From the NCBI GenBank assembly GCA_018820205.1, contig JAHJOK010000018.1, positions 1 through 46,026 of the forward strand: 46,026 nt of DNA, read 5' to 3'. The first letter of the stretch is position 1. The number at the start of each line of letters is the position of its first letter. The notes under the pieces are model-generated. The model was not told the origin of the DNA. It did not search any database and worked only from the letters and a program-made list of their open reading frames with translations. The stretch is from Alphaproteobacteria bacterium (GTDB taxonomy: Bacteria; Pseudomonadota; Alphaproteobacteria; Caulobacterales; Caulobacteraceae). Shown here one piece after another: positions 37,934 to 46,026 of the stretch. The translations under genes were made by a program, and so were the position numbers.

Positions 37934-40264
37934 ATGACAAAGACACCCAAACCCGCCGTCGGACTGCCGGACGAGGCCACTTTGCTGGCCTTCCTGCGTG
38001 ACGCCGGCAGCGCCGAAAAGGGCGACATCGCCCGCCACTTCGGCCTCAAGGGGGAAGACCGCCGACGCCTGCGTGAAATGATCCGCGGCCTCGAATCGAC
38101 CGGCAAGCTCGGCAAACGTGGCAGGAAGGGCTTCACCGAGGCTGGCGCCCTGCCCCCCGTCGGCGTCGCCGACGTGGTCGAGAAGGACGACGACGGCGAT
38201 CTCTATGTCCGCCTGGTGGAGGCCTCGGCCGATGCGCCGCGCGCCCTGCTGGTCCCCGACAAGTCCAAGACCGCCCCCGGCCTCGGCGCCCGCATCCTCG
38301 CCAAGTTCGAGCACGGCCCGAACGGCTGGGAAGCCCGGCTGATCAAGGTGCTGGACACCGACGCGAACCGCGTCCTCGGCGTGATCCGCAAGTCCAACAA
38401 GGAGACCCGCGTCGAGCCCGTCGATCGCCGCTCGAAAGATGTCCTGATCGTCCCCGCCGTGCAGGCGTCGGATTTGCGCGACGGCGACCTGGTGCTCGCC
38501 TCGATCGAAAAGGGCGACCATCGCCACGGCCACAAGCGCGGCAAGATCCTGGAGACCATCGGCCGCGAGGACGATCCCCGCGCCGCCTCCCTGATCGCCA
38601 TCCACACCCACGGCGTGCCGATGGGCTTTTCCGAGGCGGTCGAGCAGGAGGCCGAGAACCAGGACCTGCCTACGCTGAAGGGGCGCGACGACCTGCGCGA
38701 CATCCCCTTCGTCACTATCGACCCGGCCGACGCCCGCGACCACGACGACGCCGTCTATGCCCAACGCGACGAAGATCCGAAGAACCGGGGCGGCTGGATC
38801 GTCTGGGTCGCCATCGCCGACGTCGCCGCCTACGTCCGGCCCAACACAGCGCTGGACCGCGAGGCTCGGGCCAAGGGCAATTCCACCTACTTCCCAGACC
38901 GCGTCGAGCCGATGCTGCCCGAGCGGCTGTCGAACGGCCTGTGCAGCCTCAAGGAAGGCGAGAACCGCGCCACGCTCGCCGTCCGCATGGTCTTCGACAA
39001 GGACGGCAAGAAGACGGGCCACAAGTTCCACCGCGGCCTGATGCGGTCCCACGCCAAACTGTCTTATGAACAGGCTCAATCAGCCATTGACGGGATCGAG
39101 AAGGGCGGCGGCACGGACGACGCGACCGGCCCGATCATGGACACGATCCTGTATCCGCTGTGGAACGCGTATCACACGATGCTGAAGGGCCGGCTGAAGC
39201 GCAGCCCGTTGCAGATCGACAGCGCCGAACGCCGCATCCGCATGTCGCCGGACGGCGGCATCGCCTCGATCGAAAAGCGCGTCTCGCTCGAAGCCCACCG
39301 GTTGATCGAGGAGATGATGGTCCAGGCCAATGTCTGCGCCGCCGAGACTCTGGAGGCCAAGAAGACGCCGCTGATCTTCCGCGTCCACGACACGCCCAGC
39401 CAGGAGAAGGTGTTCAACCTCGCCGACTTCCTGTCGACCATCGGCAAGCCGTGGAACAAGGGAGAGGCGCCGACCACCAAACGGTTCAACAAACTGCTGG
39501 ACGAGACCCGCGACGGGCCCCACGCCGAGGTCGTCAACGAGGTCGTTCTGCGCAGTCAGATGCAGGCCATCTACAGCCCGGAAAACGTCGGCCACTTCGG
39601 TCTGAACCTGGACCGCTACGCCCACTTTACTTCGCCGATCCGACGCTATTCCGACCTGATCGTGCATCGGGGCCTGATCCGCGCGCTCGGGCTCGGCAAG
39701 GACGGCCTGACGGACCGGGAGATCGCCGAACTGCCCGCCATCGCCGATCAGGTGACCCAGACCGAGCGCCGCTCAATGGCCGCAGAGCGCGACGCGATGG
39801 ACCGCTATGTCGCCGCCTTTTTGGAGGACCGCGTCGGCGCGACCTTCCCCGGCCGCATCACCGGCGTCACCCGCTTCGGCCTGTTCGTCCGGCTGGATGA
39901 GACCGGCGCCGACGGCCTGGTTCCCATCGGCTCGCTGGGCGCCGAGTATTTCACCCATGACGACCGCGCCCACGCCCTCGTCGGCGAACGCAGCGGCCAG
40001 CGCTACACCCTGGGCCGCACGGTCGAGGTGAAGCTGAAGGAGGCGACCCCGATCACCGGCGGCCTGTTGTTCGAGATGCTGTCCGATCCCGAACCTCGCG
40101 ACCCCAACGCCCCGGCCCCTCGCCTGGGCATGCGCGGCCGAGGGGGAGACGGCCCGCCCAAACGCGGCGCAGGACGCCCCGGCGGTCCCAAGCCGCCCAG
40201 AGGCGGTCGCGGCGGCAAGCCCTCCGGCGGCCTGAAGGGCGTGCGCAAAGGCAAGCGGCGCTAA
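37934..40264 (+). CDS. rnr: Ribonuclease R
   Basis: The 776-residue 3'-5' exoribonuclease has an N-terminal winged helix (1-65), cold-shock domains (75-230), the RNB domain with FVTIDPADARDHDDAVYA (catalytic Asp near 260-268), and FTSPIRRYSDLIVHRGLIRA near 568. An S1 domain spans about 635-715. The tail from 730 is Gly/Arg/Pro/Lys-rich (GGRGGKPSGG), typical for RNA contact. It degrades structured RNA. No ribosome site of its own is visible, and it starts the base after the toxin's stop, so translation may depend on the toxin's reading. Confidence 0.97.
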   Translation: MTKTPKPAVGLPDEATLLAFLRDAGSAEKGDIARHFGLKGEDRRRLREMIRGLESTGKLGKRGRKGFTEAGALPPVGVADVVEKDDDGDLYVRLVEASADAPRALLVPDKSKTAPGLGARILAKFEHGPNGWEARLIKVLDTDANRVLGVIRKSNKETRVEPVDRRSKDVLIVPAVQASDLRDGDLVLASIEKGDHRHGHKRGKILETIGREDDPRAASLIAIHTHGVPMGFSEAVEQEAENQDLPTLKGRDDLRDIPFVTIDPADARDHDDAVYAQRDEDPKNRGGWIVWVAIADVAAYVRPNTALDREARAKGNSTYFPDRVEPMLPERLSNGLCSLKEGENRATLAVRMVFDKDGKKTGHKFHRGLMRSHAKLSYEQAQSAIDGIEKGGGTDDATGPIMDTILYPLWNAYHTMLKGRLKRSPLQIDSAERRIRMSPDGGIASIEKRVSLEAHRLIEEMMVQANVCAAETLEAKKTPLIFRVHDTPSQEKVFNLADFLSTIGKPWNKGEAPTTKRFNKLLDETRDGPHAEVVNEVVLRSQMQAIYSPENVGHFGLNLDRYAHFTSPIRRYSDLIVHRGLIRALGLGKDGLTDREIAELPAIADQVTQTERRSMAAERDAMDRYVAAFLEDRVGATFPGRITGVTRFGLFVRLDETGADGLVPIGSLGAEYFTHDDRAHALVGERSGQRYTLGRTVEVKLKEATPITGGLLFEMLSDPEPRDPNAPAPRLGMRGRGGDGPPKRGAGRPGGPKPPRGGRGGKPSGGLKGVRKGKRR

Positions 40265-41019
40265 ACGCCGAGCCCTCGCCCCATCGTCAGCGCGAATGCC
40301 AGCCAGACCAGAGCCACGGCGCCAATCACGGGCTGGTGTCTCCTGATCGGTCGCGCCGTTACGGCGCCACTAATCCGGGGCGCGATCACCAGCAGGGGCA
40401 GGGACGCGACGCCGATCGCCAGGAAGGTGTCGCGCAGGTTGTCGCCCAATCCGCCGCGATAAAGCAGCGCCGCCGCCACCGTAGCCACGGTCGCGGCCAT
40501 CCAGGCGGTTCGGGCCACCCATCGCGGCTCGGCCAGCCGCGCCAGCGACCGCGATGCAAACACTAGGCCCGCGACATAGATGTCGACCCCGATGACCACC
40601 CCCGCGCCGCGAACCAGAATCGAGGCCTCGCCGACCAGACCGCTCCAGGCGAAATACAGGTCGCCATGCTCCGTCAGCATGGCCTGAACCAGGTAGCCGC
40701 CCTCCCAGAAGGCCGCCATCGATGCGACCAGGGTCAGAAACAGGATCAGCCCCGGCCGCCCGGCTCCGACGGCTCTGCTCGCCAACCCGGCCGCCAGCGC
40801 GACTGCCAGACTGGTCAGCGGCCCGCCGAGATCGATCAGGAACGAAGGCTCGCTGCATCCGAACAGCGAGGTCGTCAGCAGCGTCACATCCCCGCCCACC
40901 GCCGCGCAGACGCTTCCATGGCCCAGGGCTTCGTGCGCGACGGTCACCATCACGGCGGCCAGCGCCCCGATTGCGGCGATCGTCGCCGCATCGTTCGCGC
41001 GTTCTGACCCCGTCGTCAT
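40261..41019 (-). CDS. M50-like polytopic membrane protein with HEALGH motif
   Basis: From ATG 41019 the protein has 252 residues and about seven membrane segments. VAHEALGHG (residues 28-35) in the first helix and DLGGPLTSLAVALAAG near 63 resemble the two halves of an M50/site-2-protease core. The first motif is HExxxH, one residue longer than the standard HExxH, so catalysis is uncertain. ATG 41046 would add nine residues. GGGGGCGG precedes 41019. Tail-to-tail overlap with rnr is four bases. It is divergent from a membrane-anchored regulator. Confidence 0.7.
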   Translation of the reverse strand: MTTGSERANDAATIAAIGALAAVMVTVAHEALGHGSVCAAVGGDVTLLTTSLFGCSEPSFLIDLGGPLTSLAVALAAGLASRAVGAGRPGLILFLTLVASMAAFWEGGYLVQAMLTEHGDLYFAWSGLVGEASILVRGAGVVIGVDIYVAGLVFASRSLARLAEPRWVARTAWMAATVATVAAALLYRGGLGDNLRDTFLAIGVASLPLLVIAPRISGAVTARPIRRHQPVIGAVALVWLAFALTMGRGLGV

Positions 41020-41084
41020 CGACCGCCCCCGCTTGCCCGCGACCATCCTAGCGGTACAGCATGGCCGAACGCCATGAGACAGCC

Positions 41085-41882
41085 ATGACCGACCCCGATT
41101 CCGCCCTGACGCAACTGAACGCCTCCGAGCGGGAACTCCTGCTCCTGCTCGGTCAGGGCCACACCGCCAAGTCCATTGCGGCGCTGAAAGACCTGTCCGA
41201 ACTCGCGGTCAACGAGCGCTTCCGTACGGCCCGTCGCAAGACCGGAATCGGCTCTAGCCGCGAGATCGCCCGGCTTCTGACGGCCCAAGAAAATCGTGAC
41301 GACATTAGCGGAGTGGCCGAACCGGCCGCCCCGACGCCAAGCCTTCCTCGTCCAGGCGCACCTCGCCGTGCGTCGCCTCTCAGACGATGGAGCCTGCCCA
41401 TGTCCGCCGCCGCCTTCCTGATCGCCAGCACTATCCTGGCCCAGCAGACCGCCGTTCCGCCCGAACGTCCCCTGCCCCCCGCCGTCGTCGCGATGTTCAC
41501 GCCGCCCGATCCGGCGCCGGATATCGTCGCCCTGCACGCCGAGATCGCCACGGGCCCCGCCGATCCGGAATGGTCACGCGCCACCGAGGCAGCCCTGTCC
41601 CGAATCTATCAACGGGCGATCGACCCTTCCGGCGCTCTCGCCTCGCTCGACACGACCTGCAACGCGTCCCTGTGCGAGGTCATCGGCGTCAGCCGCGCGG
41701 GCCTGACCGACGACCAGATCACAGCCCTTACAACTTCTGTCCAAGGCCGCGAAACGAACGAAGCCATCACGGCCATGAAGCTCGACAACATCGTAAGCGG
41801 CTTCCACTCGACCACCGAGGGCGGGCCAGCGGACATCGCGGGCACCGTCGTCTTCGCCGCCTACTGGCGTCGCGCCGACTGA
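41085..41882 (+). CDS. LuxR-type HTH regulator with transmembrane anchor and periplasmic domain
   Basis: From ATG 41085 the protein has 265 residues. A LuxR-like HTH lies at about 12-66 (LNASERELLLLLGQGHTAKS ... RKTGIGSSREIA), a Pro-rich linker at 78-98, a single membrane helix at about 104-121, and a C-terminal periplasmic domain of about 140 residues with a Cys pair C192/C197 (TTCNASLCEV). No response-regulator receiver domain exists. A one-component sensor is inferred. ATG 41061 is a possible earlier start. GAGAC precedes 41085. Confidence 0.78.
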   Translation: MTDPDSALTQLNASERELLLLLGQGHTAKSIAALKDLSELAVNERFRTARRKTGIGSSREIARLLTAQENRDDISGVAEPAAPTPSLPRPGAPRRASPLRRWSLPMSAAAFLIASTILAQQTAVPPERPLPPAVVAMFTPPDPAPDIVALHAEIATGPADPEWSRATEAALSRIYQRAIDPSGALASLDTTCNASLCEVIGVSRAGLTDDQITALTTSVQGRETNEAITAMKLDNIVSGFHSTTEGGPADIAGTVVFAAYWRRAD

Positions 41883-42009
41883 CGCCTACGCCAGGCATCC
41901 GACGGACGGGCCAAACCGGCTCGGCGCGAGCGTCGCGCCCGTCTGGCCGCCCAGCCCGCGACGTGATTTTCGCCCTCCTCCTGGCACGGCGCGGTGGTAG
42001 TCTCCCGCC

Positions 42010-42723
42010 GTGCCGACATCCCCAATCCCGCCTTTCGACGCCGCCCAGGACCTGGCTGACGCGCCCCGTGCCGGCCCTCGCCAGCGCCCGAAGGACGCCG
42101 CCACGCTGATCCTCGTCCGGGGCGATAAGAGGCCTGAGGTGCTGATGGGCCGACGTGCGCCCGGGCACGTGTTCATGGCGTCGAAATGGGTCTTTCCCGG
42201 CGGGCGGATCGAACGCGCCGACTTCACGGCCGCCGCCTGCTCAGACCCCGCAGCCGCGACCCGCGCCCGGCTGGAGGCGGAGATGCCGGCCCGCCGTGCG
42301 CGCGCCCTGGCCCTGACCGCCGTGCGTGAGACGTTTGAGGAGACGGGCCTGATCCTGGGCCGTCCCACCCCGGCGGCCTCCGTCCACGGCCCGTGGCGAG
42401 AGTTCCGACAGGCGGGAGCCCTGCCCGACCTCGCCGCCATGTCCTACGTCGCTCGCGCCATCACTCCGCCCGGGCGCAGCCGCCGGTTCGATGCCCGCTT
42501 CTTCATGGCCGACGCCGACGCCCTGCTGTCACCGGAACCCACGGCCGGGTCGGGCGAACTGGACGAGATCGCCTGGCTCCCGCTGGATGAGGCCCGCGCC
42601 CTCGATCTGCCCTCCATCACCCGCTTTGTCCTGGCCGAAGTGGCCGAGCGCCTGATCCGCCCCGACCGACCCCTGCCCTTCGTCCGCATGGTGCGAGGCA
42701 AGCATTTGGTGACCCATGGCTGA
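42010..42723 (+). CDS. NUDIX hydrolase, NUDT7/19-like group
   Basis: The 237-residue protein has GGRIERADF and, further on, AVRETFEETGLILG (residues near 117-130), the conserved REx2EE core of the NUDIX box with a long insert after the first Gly pair. The spacing and WVFPGGRIE fit the NUDT19/CoA-pyrophosphatase-like members. Substrate is inferred only. Start is GTG 42010; the reading frame has no nearer ATG until later. Its stop overlaps the next gene by 8 bases. Confidence 0.87.
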   Translation: MPTSPIPPFDAAQDLADAPRAGPRQRPKDAATLILVRGDKRPEVLMGRRAPGHVFMASKWVFPGGRIERADFTAAACSDPAAATRARLEAEMPARRARALALTAVRETFEETGLILGRPTPAASVHGPWREFRQAGALPDLAAMSYVARAITPPGRSRRFDARFFMADADALLSPEPTAGSGELDEIAWLPLDEARALDLPSITRFVLAEVAERLIRPDRPLPFVRMVRGKHLVTHG

Positions 42724-43117
42724 GACCCTGACGCTTCGCCTCACCATCGCCAATCCGGTTCCCGGCCTGCACTACTGGCGTCAGGACGCGAAGAACGCGC
42801 CGCACGACATCCGCCTGTCGACGACCGCGCCCCTGACCTTCGACATGCCGGTCGTCCTGCGCCCGGACGGCAGGCTGGGCGGCACGTTCGTCCGGCGCGA
42901 GGGGCCGACGCGGCGATTCGTCTACATCGCCATAGGCGGGGCGATGGAGGGGCTGCCCGTCGTCAGCCGCCGCGCCAAGATTGATGTCCATGACATCCCC
43001 TCCGACCTGATCCGACCGGGCGCCGTGATCGAGACCACCCTGCCCGGCAGAGGCCCGGACGGAACCCCCGCCTGCGCCACCGTGCGGCCGCTCACGCCTT
43101 GGAGCCGCGTCGGCTGA
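42716..43117 (+). CDS. DUF5990 family protein
   Basis: The 133-residue protein reads ETLTLRLTIANPVPGLHYWR to FVYIAIGGAMEG, matching DUF5990 (alphaproteobacterial, function unknown). It is a small soluble beta-rich protein with no catalytic motif that I recognise. The start overlaps the NUDIX stop by 8 bases, so the two are coupled. Confidence 0.88.
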   Translation: MAETLTLRLTIANPVPGLHYWRQDAKNAPHDIRLSTTAPLTFDMPVVLRPDGRLGGTFVRREGPTRRFVYIAIGGAMEGLPVVSRRAKIDVHDIPSDLIRPGAVIETTLPGRGPDGTPACATVRPLTPWSRVG

Positions 43118-43175
43118 TCCGCCCTGATCCGGCCACGGTCCCCCGTCAGCTTGACCGGGCCGTCGGGGAGGGTTC

Positions 43176-44009
43176 GTGTCGAACGCCGGAGTCAGTCTCA
43201 TGTCCCGGCGCCTGCTCGCCGCCCCTGTCGAGCGTCGCCGCGTCATCGTGCTGGCCGCGTCGATCGTGCTGCACGCCGCCGTCCTGACGCCCATGGCGAT
43301 CGGATTGTTCAGCCGCCCGCCGGCCGTTCCCGATCTCACCGCCCCTCCCGTCTTCGTCGAGATGGAGCCCCGCCCGCTGCTCGACGGAGAGACGGCGCGG
43401 ACCCCGACCCCGTCCAGCGCCGCCGCGCGCGAGGCCGCCCCCGCTCTGGGCGAGACCGTACCCTCCATCGCCCGCGAACGCCTGCGCGAAGAGGATGAAG
43501 ACGATCGTCCCAGTCTTCCGGTCCCGCGCATTGGATCCAGCGCCCCGGTCGGCGCCCCGCCGGCCCCAGCGGATGCCTGGCAGGTGACCCCCGAGACCAT
43601 GGGCGCCGCCGTCGCCCGATCGATGCGGACCGGCGCCGGGGGCTGTCGGATCATGGACGGACGCCTCAGCCCCGGCGAACAGGCCCTGTGCGACGAGCGG
43701 TTCAACGAGGCCGCCGGCCGCGCGGGCCCCCTGGGCCCCCGCACCCGGAACGCCTCCGAGGCCCGGCGCGACGCGGGCTTCGCCCGTGACGGCGCCCGGG
43801 CGCTGGCCGGATATGAGGCCCGGCGCCGACCGCTGTCCGGCGGCGTCGGCATCATCGGTCCCGGCGACTGTCCGGGATCGAACCTGGGCGTCGGCTGCGC
43901 GGGCGCGCATCTGGATCCCGCCATCCGCCAGGGCGCGACCACGCCCGGCAATCCCGGCATGCGCCAGGAAACCCCTGATCCGATGTTGCCGATACCGGGC
44001 CAGGAGTAG
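43176..44009 (+). CDS. Membrane-anchored protein with TonB-like N-terminus
   Basis: The 277-residue protein starts at GTG 43176 behind GGGGAGGG. A single helix at about 24-45 (VIVLAASIVLHAAVLTP) with the LHAAV pattern of TonB/TolA anchors is followed by a Pro-rich and charged region (45-130). A C-terminal part follows with two Cys pairs: GGCRIMDGRLSPGEQALCDE and GPGDCPGSNLGVGC. The TonB C-terminal domain is absent. Function is not recognised; an envelope protein with disulfides is inferred. Confidence 0.72.
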   Translation: MSNAGVSLMSRRLLAAPVERRRVIVLAASIVLHAAVLTPMAIGLFSRPPAVPDLTAPPVFVEMEPRPLLDGETARTPTPSSAAAREAAPALGETVPSIARERLREEDEDDRPSLPVPRIGSSAPVGAPPAPADAWQVTPETMGAAVARSMRTGAGGCRIMDGRLSPGEQALCDERFNEAAGRAGPLGPRTRNASEARRDAGFARDGARALAGYEARRRPLSGGVGIIGPGDCPGSNLGVGCAGAHLDPAIRQGATTPGNPGMRQETPDPMLPIPGQE

Positions 44010-44020
44010 AGCCGCCCAGC

Positions 44021-44047
44021 AAAAAGGGCCCGGTTCGCACCGGGCCC
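44021..44047 (-). terminator. rpoC transcription terminator
   Basis: On the minus strand a 9-bp perfect stem GGGCCCGGT/ACCGGGCCC with a 4-base loop (GCGA) is followed by TTTTT (44025-44021). It is 28 bases past the rpoC stop and also faces the end of the convergent gene at 44009. Confidence 0.92.
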
Positions 44048-44074
44048 TCTTCAGTCTTCAGCCGGTGAAAGCGA

Positions 44075-46026
44075 TCACTCGCTTTCCGCCAGCTCCAGTT
44101 GCAGGTCCGCCGGCAGGGGCTCGACGGCGGCTTCCCGGGTCGAGGTCAGCAGCGCGTCACGCTCGTTGGCCACCTTCTGCAGCGACCGCAGATAGGCCCC
44201 CGTACCGGCCGGGATCAGACGACCGACGATGACGTTTTCCTTCAGGCCTTCCAGCGTGTCCTTCTTGCCGTTGACCGAGGCGTCGGTGAGGACGCGGGTG
44301 GTCTCCTGGAAGGACGCCGCCGAGATGAAGCTGCGGGTCTGCAGCGACGCCTTGGTGATGCCGAGCAGGACGGGCTGGGTGGTGGCGATCCGGCCCCCAC
44401 GCTTCTCGACCTTCTCGTTCTCCAGCACGGCTTCGGCCACTTCGACCGTATCGCCACGGATCAGGGTGGTTTCGCCCGAGTCGAGGATCTCGACCTTCTG
44501 CAGCATCTGGCGAACGATCACCTCGATGTGCTTGTCGTTGATCGGCACGCCCTGCAGGCGATAGACCTCCTGCACTTCGTTGACCAGATATTCGGCCAGC
44601 GCCTCAACCCCTTGAATACGCAGCAGATCGTGCGGATCCGGGTTGCCGTCGATGATGTAATCGCCCTTGTTGATCAGATCGCCGTCGTGGACGGAGATGT
44701 GCTTGCCCTTGGGGATCAGGAATTCGACCGGTTCGGCCTGGTTGCCGTCGGCGTCCAGTTCCGGGGTGATCTTGATGCGACGCTTGTTCTTGTAGTCGCG
44801 TCCGAATTCCACGCGGCCGTCCATCTCGGCGATGACCGCGCAATCCTTGGGTCGACGGGCTTCGAACAGCTCGGCCACCCGCGGCAGACCGCCGGTGATG
44901 TCGCGCGTCTTGGCGCCCTCGGTCGGAACGCGGGCGATGATCTCGCCCGGCTTGACCACATCGCCGTTGTTCACGGACAGAACCGCGCCCACCGGCAGCA
45001 GGTAACGGGCGTCGGAGCCCGAGGCCAGCTTGGCGTAGGCGTCGCCCGAGGTGACGCCCATGGCGGGACGCAGGTCCGCGCCGCGGGGGCTGGCGCGCCA
45101 GTCGCTGACGACGCGCTGGGCGATGCCCGTCGCTTCGTCGGTTTCCTCGCGGACCGACAGGCCCTCGACCAGGTCCTCGAACCGGATCACGCCGCCGACT
45201 TCGGTCAGGATCGGAGAGGTGTAGGGGTCCCACTCCGCCAGACGCTGGCTGCGCTTGACGTCCGATCCCTCGACCACCCGCAGACGGGCGCCGTAGGGGA
45301 TCTTGTGGCTCTCGCGGTCCTTGCCGTCGACCACGATGGTGACGACGACGTTGCGGCTCATGGCCACCAGATCGCCGTGCGCCGCCTTGACGGTCGGGCC
45401 GGTGATCTTGGCGACGCCGGGGTTGGTCGCCTCGTAGAACGAGGTCTCCGCCACCTGCGCCGTGCCGCCGATGTGGAAGGTCCGCATCGTCAGCTGGGTG
45501 CCGGGTTCGCCGATCGACTGGGCGGCGATGACGCCCACCGCTTCGCCGATGTTGACGTTGGTGCCGCGCGCCAGGTCACGCCCGTAGCAATAAGCGCAGA
45601 TGCCGGCTTCGGCCTCGCAGGTCAGGGCCGAGCGGACCTTGACCGACTGGACGCCGGCGCTGTCGATGATCTCGACCTCTTCCTCTTGCAGGTAGGTGTC
45701 GGCCTTGAACAGGACCTTGTCGCCGCCCGGCTCCTTGATGTCCTCGGCCGCGTAACGGCCCAGGACGCGTTGACCCAGCGAGACCAGCACGTCGCCGCCT
45801 TCGACCACGGCGCGCAGGGTGATGCCCCGCGTCGAGCCGCAATCGTCCTCGGTGACGATCGAGTCCTGCGCCACGTCCACCAGACGACGGGTCAGATAAC
45901 CCGAGTTGGCGGTCTTCAGCGCGGTGTCGGCCAGACCCTTACGGGCGCCGTGGGTGGAGTTGAAGTACTCAAGGACGGTCAGGCCTTCCTTGAAGTTCGA
46001 GATGATCGGCGTCTCGATGATCTCGC
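44075..46026 (-). CDS. rpoC: RNA polymerase beta' subunit, C-terminal part (start outside window)
   Basis: About 650 codons are visible, running through the window end without a start. The upstream part reads [20 protein letters not shown] then [20 protein letters not shown], the bridge-helix/trigger-loop region. The second zinc site is C in DDCGSTRGI, and C...CAYCYGRD with Cys. [20 protein letters not shown] and RTFHIGG follow, then SBHM inserts and the [24 protein letters not shown] end. The C-terminus is short and acidic (LQLELAESE). The usual length is about 1390 residues, so 47% is present. Reading from the internal Met would be wrong. Confidence 0.98.
   Translation of the reverse strand, partial: EIIETPIISNFKEGLTVLEYFNSTHGARKGLADTALKTANSGYLTRRLVDVAQDSIVTEDDCGSTRGITLRAVVEGGDVLVSLGQRVLGRYAAEDIKEPGGDKVLFKADTYLQEEEVEIIDSAGVQSVKVRSALTCEAEAGICAYCYGRDLARGTNVNIGEAVGVIAAQSIGEPGTQLTMRTFHIGGTAQVAETSFYEATNPGVAKITGPTVKAAHGDLVAMSRNVVVTIVVDGKDRESHKIPYGARLRVVEGSDVKRSQRLAEWDPYTSPILTEVGGVIRFEDLVEGLSVREETDEATGIAQRVVSDWRASPRGADLRPAMGVTSGDAYAKLASGSDARYLLPVGAVLSVNNGDVVKPGEIIARVPTEGAKTRDITGGLPRVAELFEARRPKDCAVIAEMDGRVEFGRDYKNKRRIKITPELDADGNQAEPVEFLIPKGKHISVHDGDLINKGDYIIDGNPDPHDLLRIQGVEALAEYLVNEVQEVYRLQGVPINDKHIEVIVRQMLQKVEILDSGETTLIRGDTVEVAEAVLENEKVEKRGGRIATTQPVLLGITKASLQTRSFISAASFQETTRVLTDASVNGKKDTLEGLKENVIVGRLIPAGTGAYLRSLQKVANERDALLTSTREAAVEPLPADLQLELAESE

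Noticed and set aside
40933..40950. Confident site-2 protease call for the HEALGH protein
   Set aside because: The motif is HExxxH rather than HExxH, so only M50-like is claimed.

Overview
The window is GC-rich, densely packed DNA of an alphaproteobacterium. Gene content and style point to the order Caulobacterales, most likely Brevundimonas or a close relative. This is inferred from protein types (TorF-like porin, DUF3126, DUF5990, DUF2332, Ala/Lys/Pro-rich H1-like protein), many ATGA stop/start overlaps, GG-TTCGCA-CC type terminators and a CTCCTCCC...GGGGAGG intergenic palindrome. There is no rRNA, tRNA, CRISPR array or complete insertion sequence. No gap between genes exceeds 300 bases.

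Region 1 (1-6228) is accessory. It holds an arsR-arsC pair cut by the window start, then a three-gene operon of a DUF6932-type nucleotidyltransferase-like protein, an XRE-HTH/ImmA-type metallopeptidase fusion and a Beta (sce7725-like) protein. A convergent sce7726 nuclease-like gene, an AlpA excisionase-type regulator and a P4-type tyrosine integrase follow. The integrase lies just beyond the 3' end of guaA, a known integration site for islands. The four-gene set looks like a toxin/defence cassette and is the best candidate for an undescribed system here.

Region 2 (6229-19429) is core. It has a leftward guaB-MAPEG-rsmB-nucleosidase-guaA operon for GMP synthesis. It also has a tandem DUF2061 membrane protein, a rlmE-DUF2332 pair divergent from a cyclophilin, a lipoprotein/ICMT/M28 peptidase group and ligA.

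Region 3 (19430-27960) starts with a structured inverted repeat, then an aldo/keto reductase, a vapBC module with a perfect operator palindrome, an aminopeptidase P, prmA, an H1-like protein, cysE, a NUDIX enzyme, a nitroreductase and a 45-residue lipoprotein.

Region 4 (27961-37119) is rich in sulfur metabolism. A BigR/SqrR-like two-cysteine repressor, a rhodanese-DUF2892 protein and a TauE exporter are divergent from a persulfide-dioxygenase-like MBL enzyme, across overlapping promoters and palindromes. queF, a nitronate monooxygenase and a TorF-like porin follow. Then comes a cystathionine beta-synthase / secreted dienelactone-hydrolase-like protein / cystathionine gamma-synthase-or-lyase operon, which makes or breaks down cystathionine and cysteine.

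Region 5 (37120-46026) has a Phd-VapC module fused without a gap to rnr (RNase R). Beside it is a LuxR-HTH transmembrane regulator divergent from an M50-like membrane protein. A NUDIX hydrolase, DUF5990 and a TonB-like-anchored protein follow, and then the 3' two-fifths or so of rpoC with its terminator.
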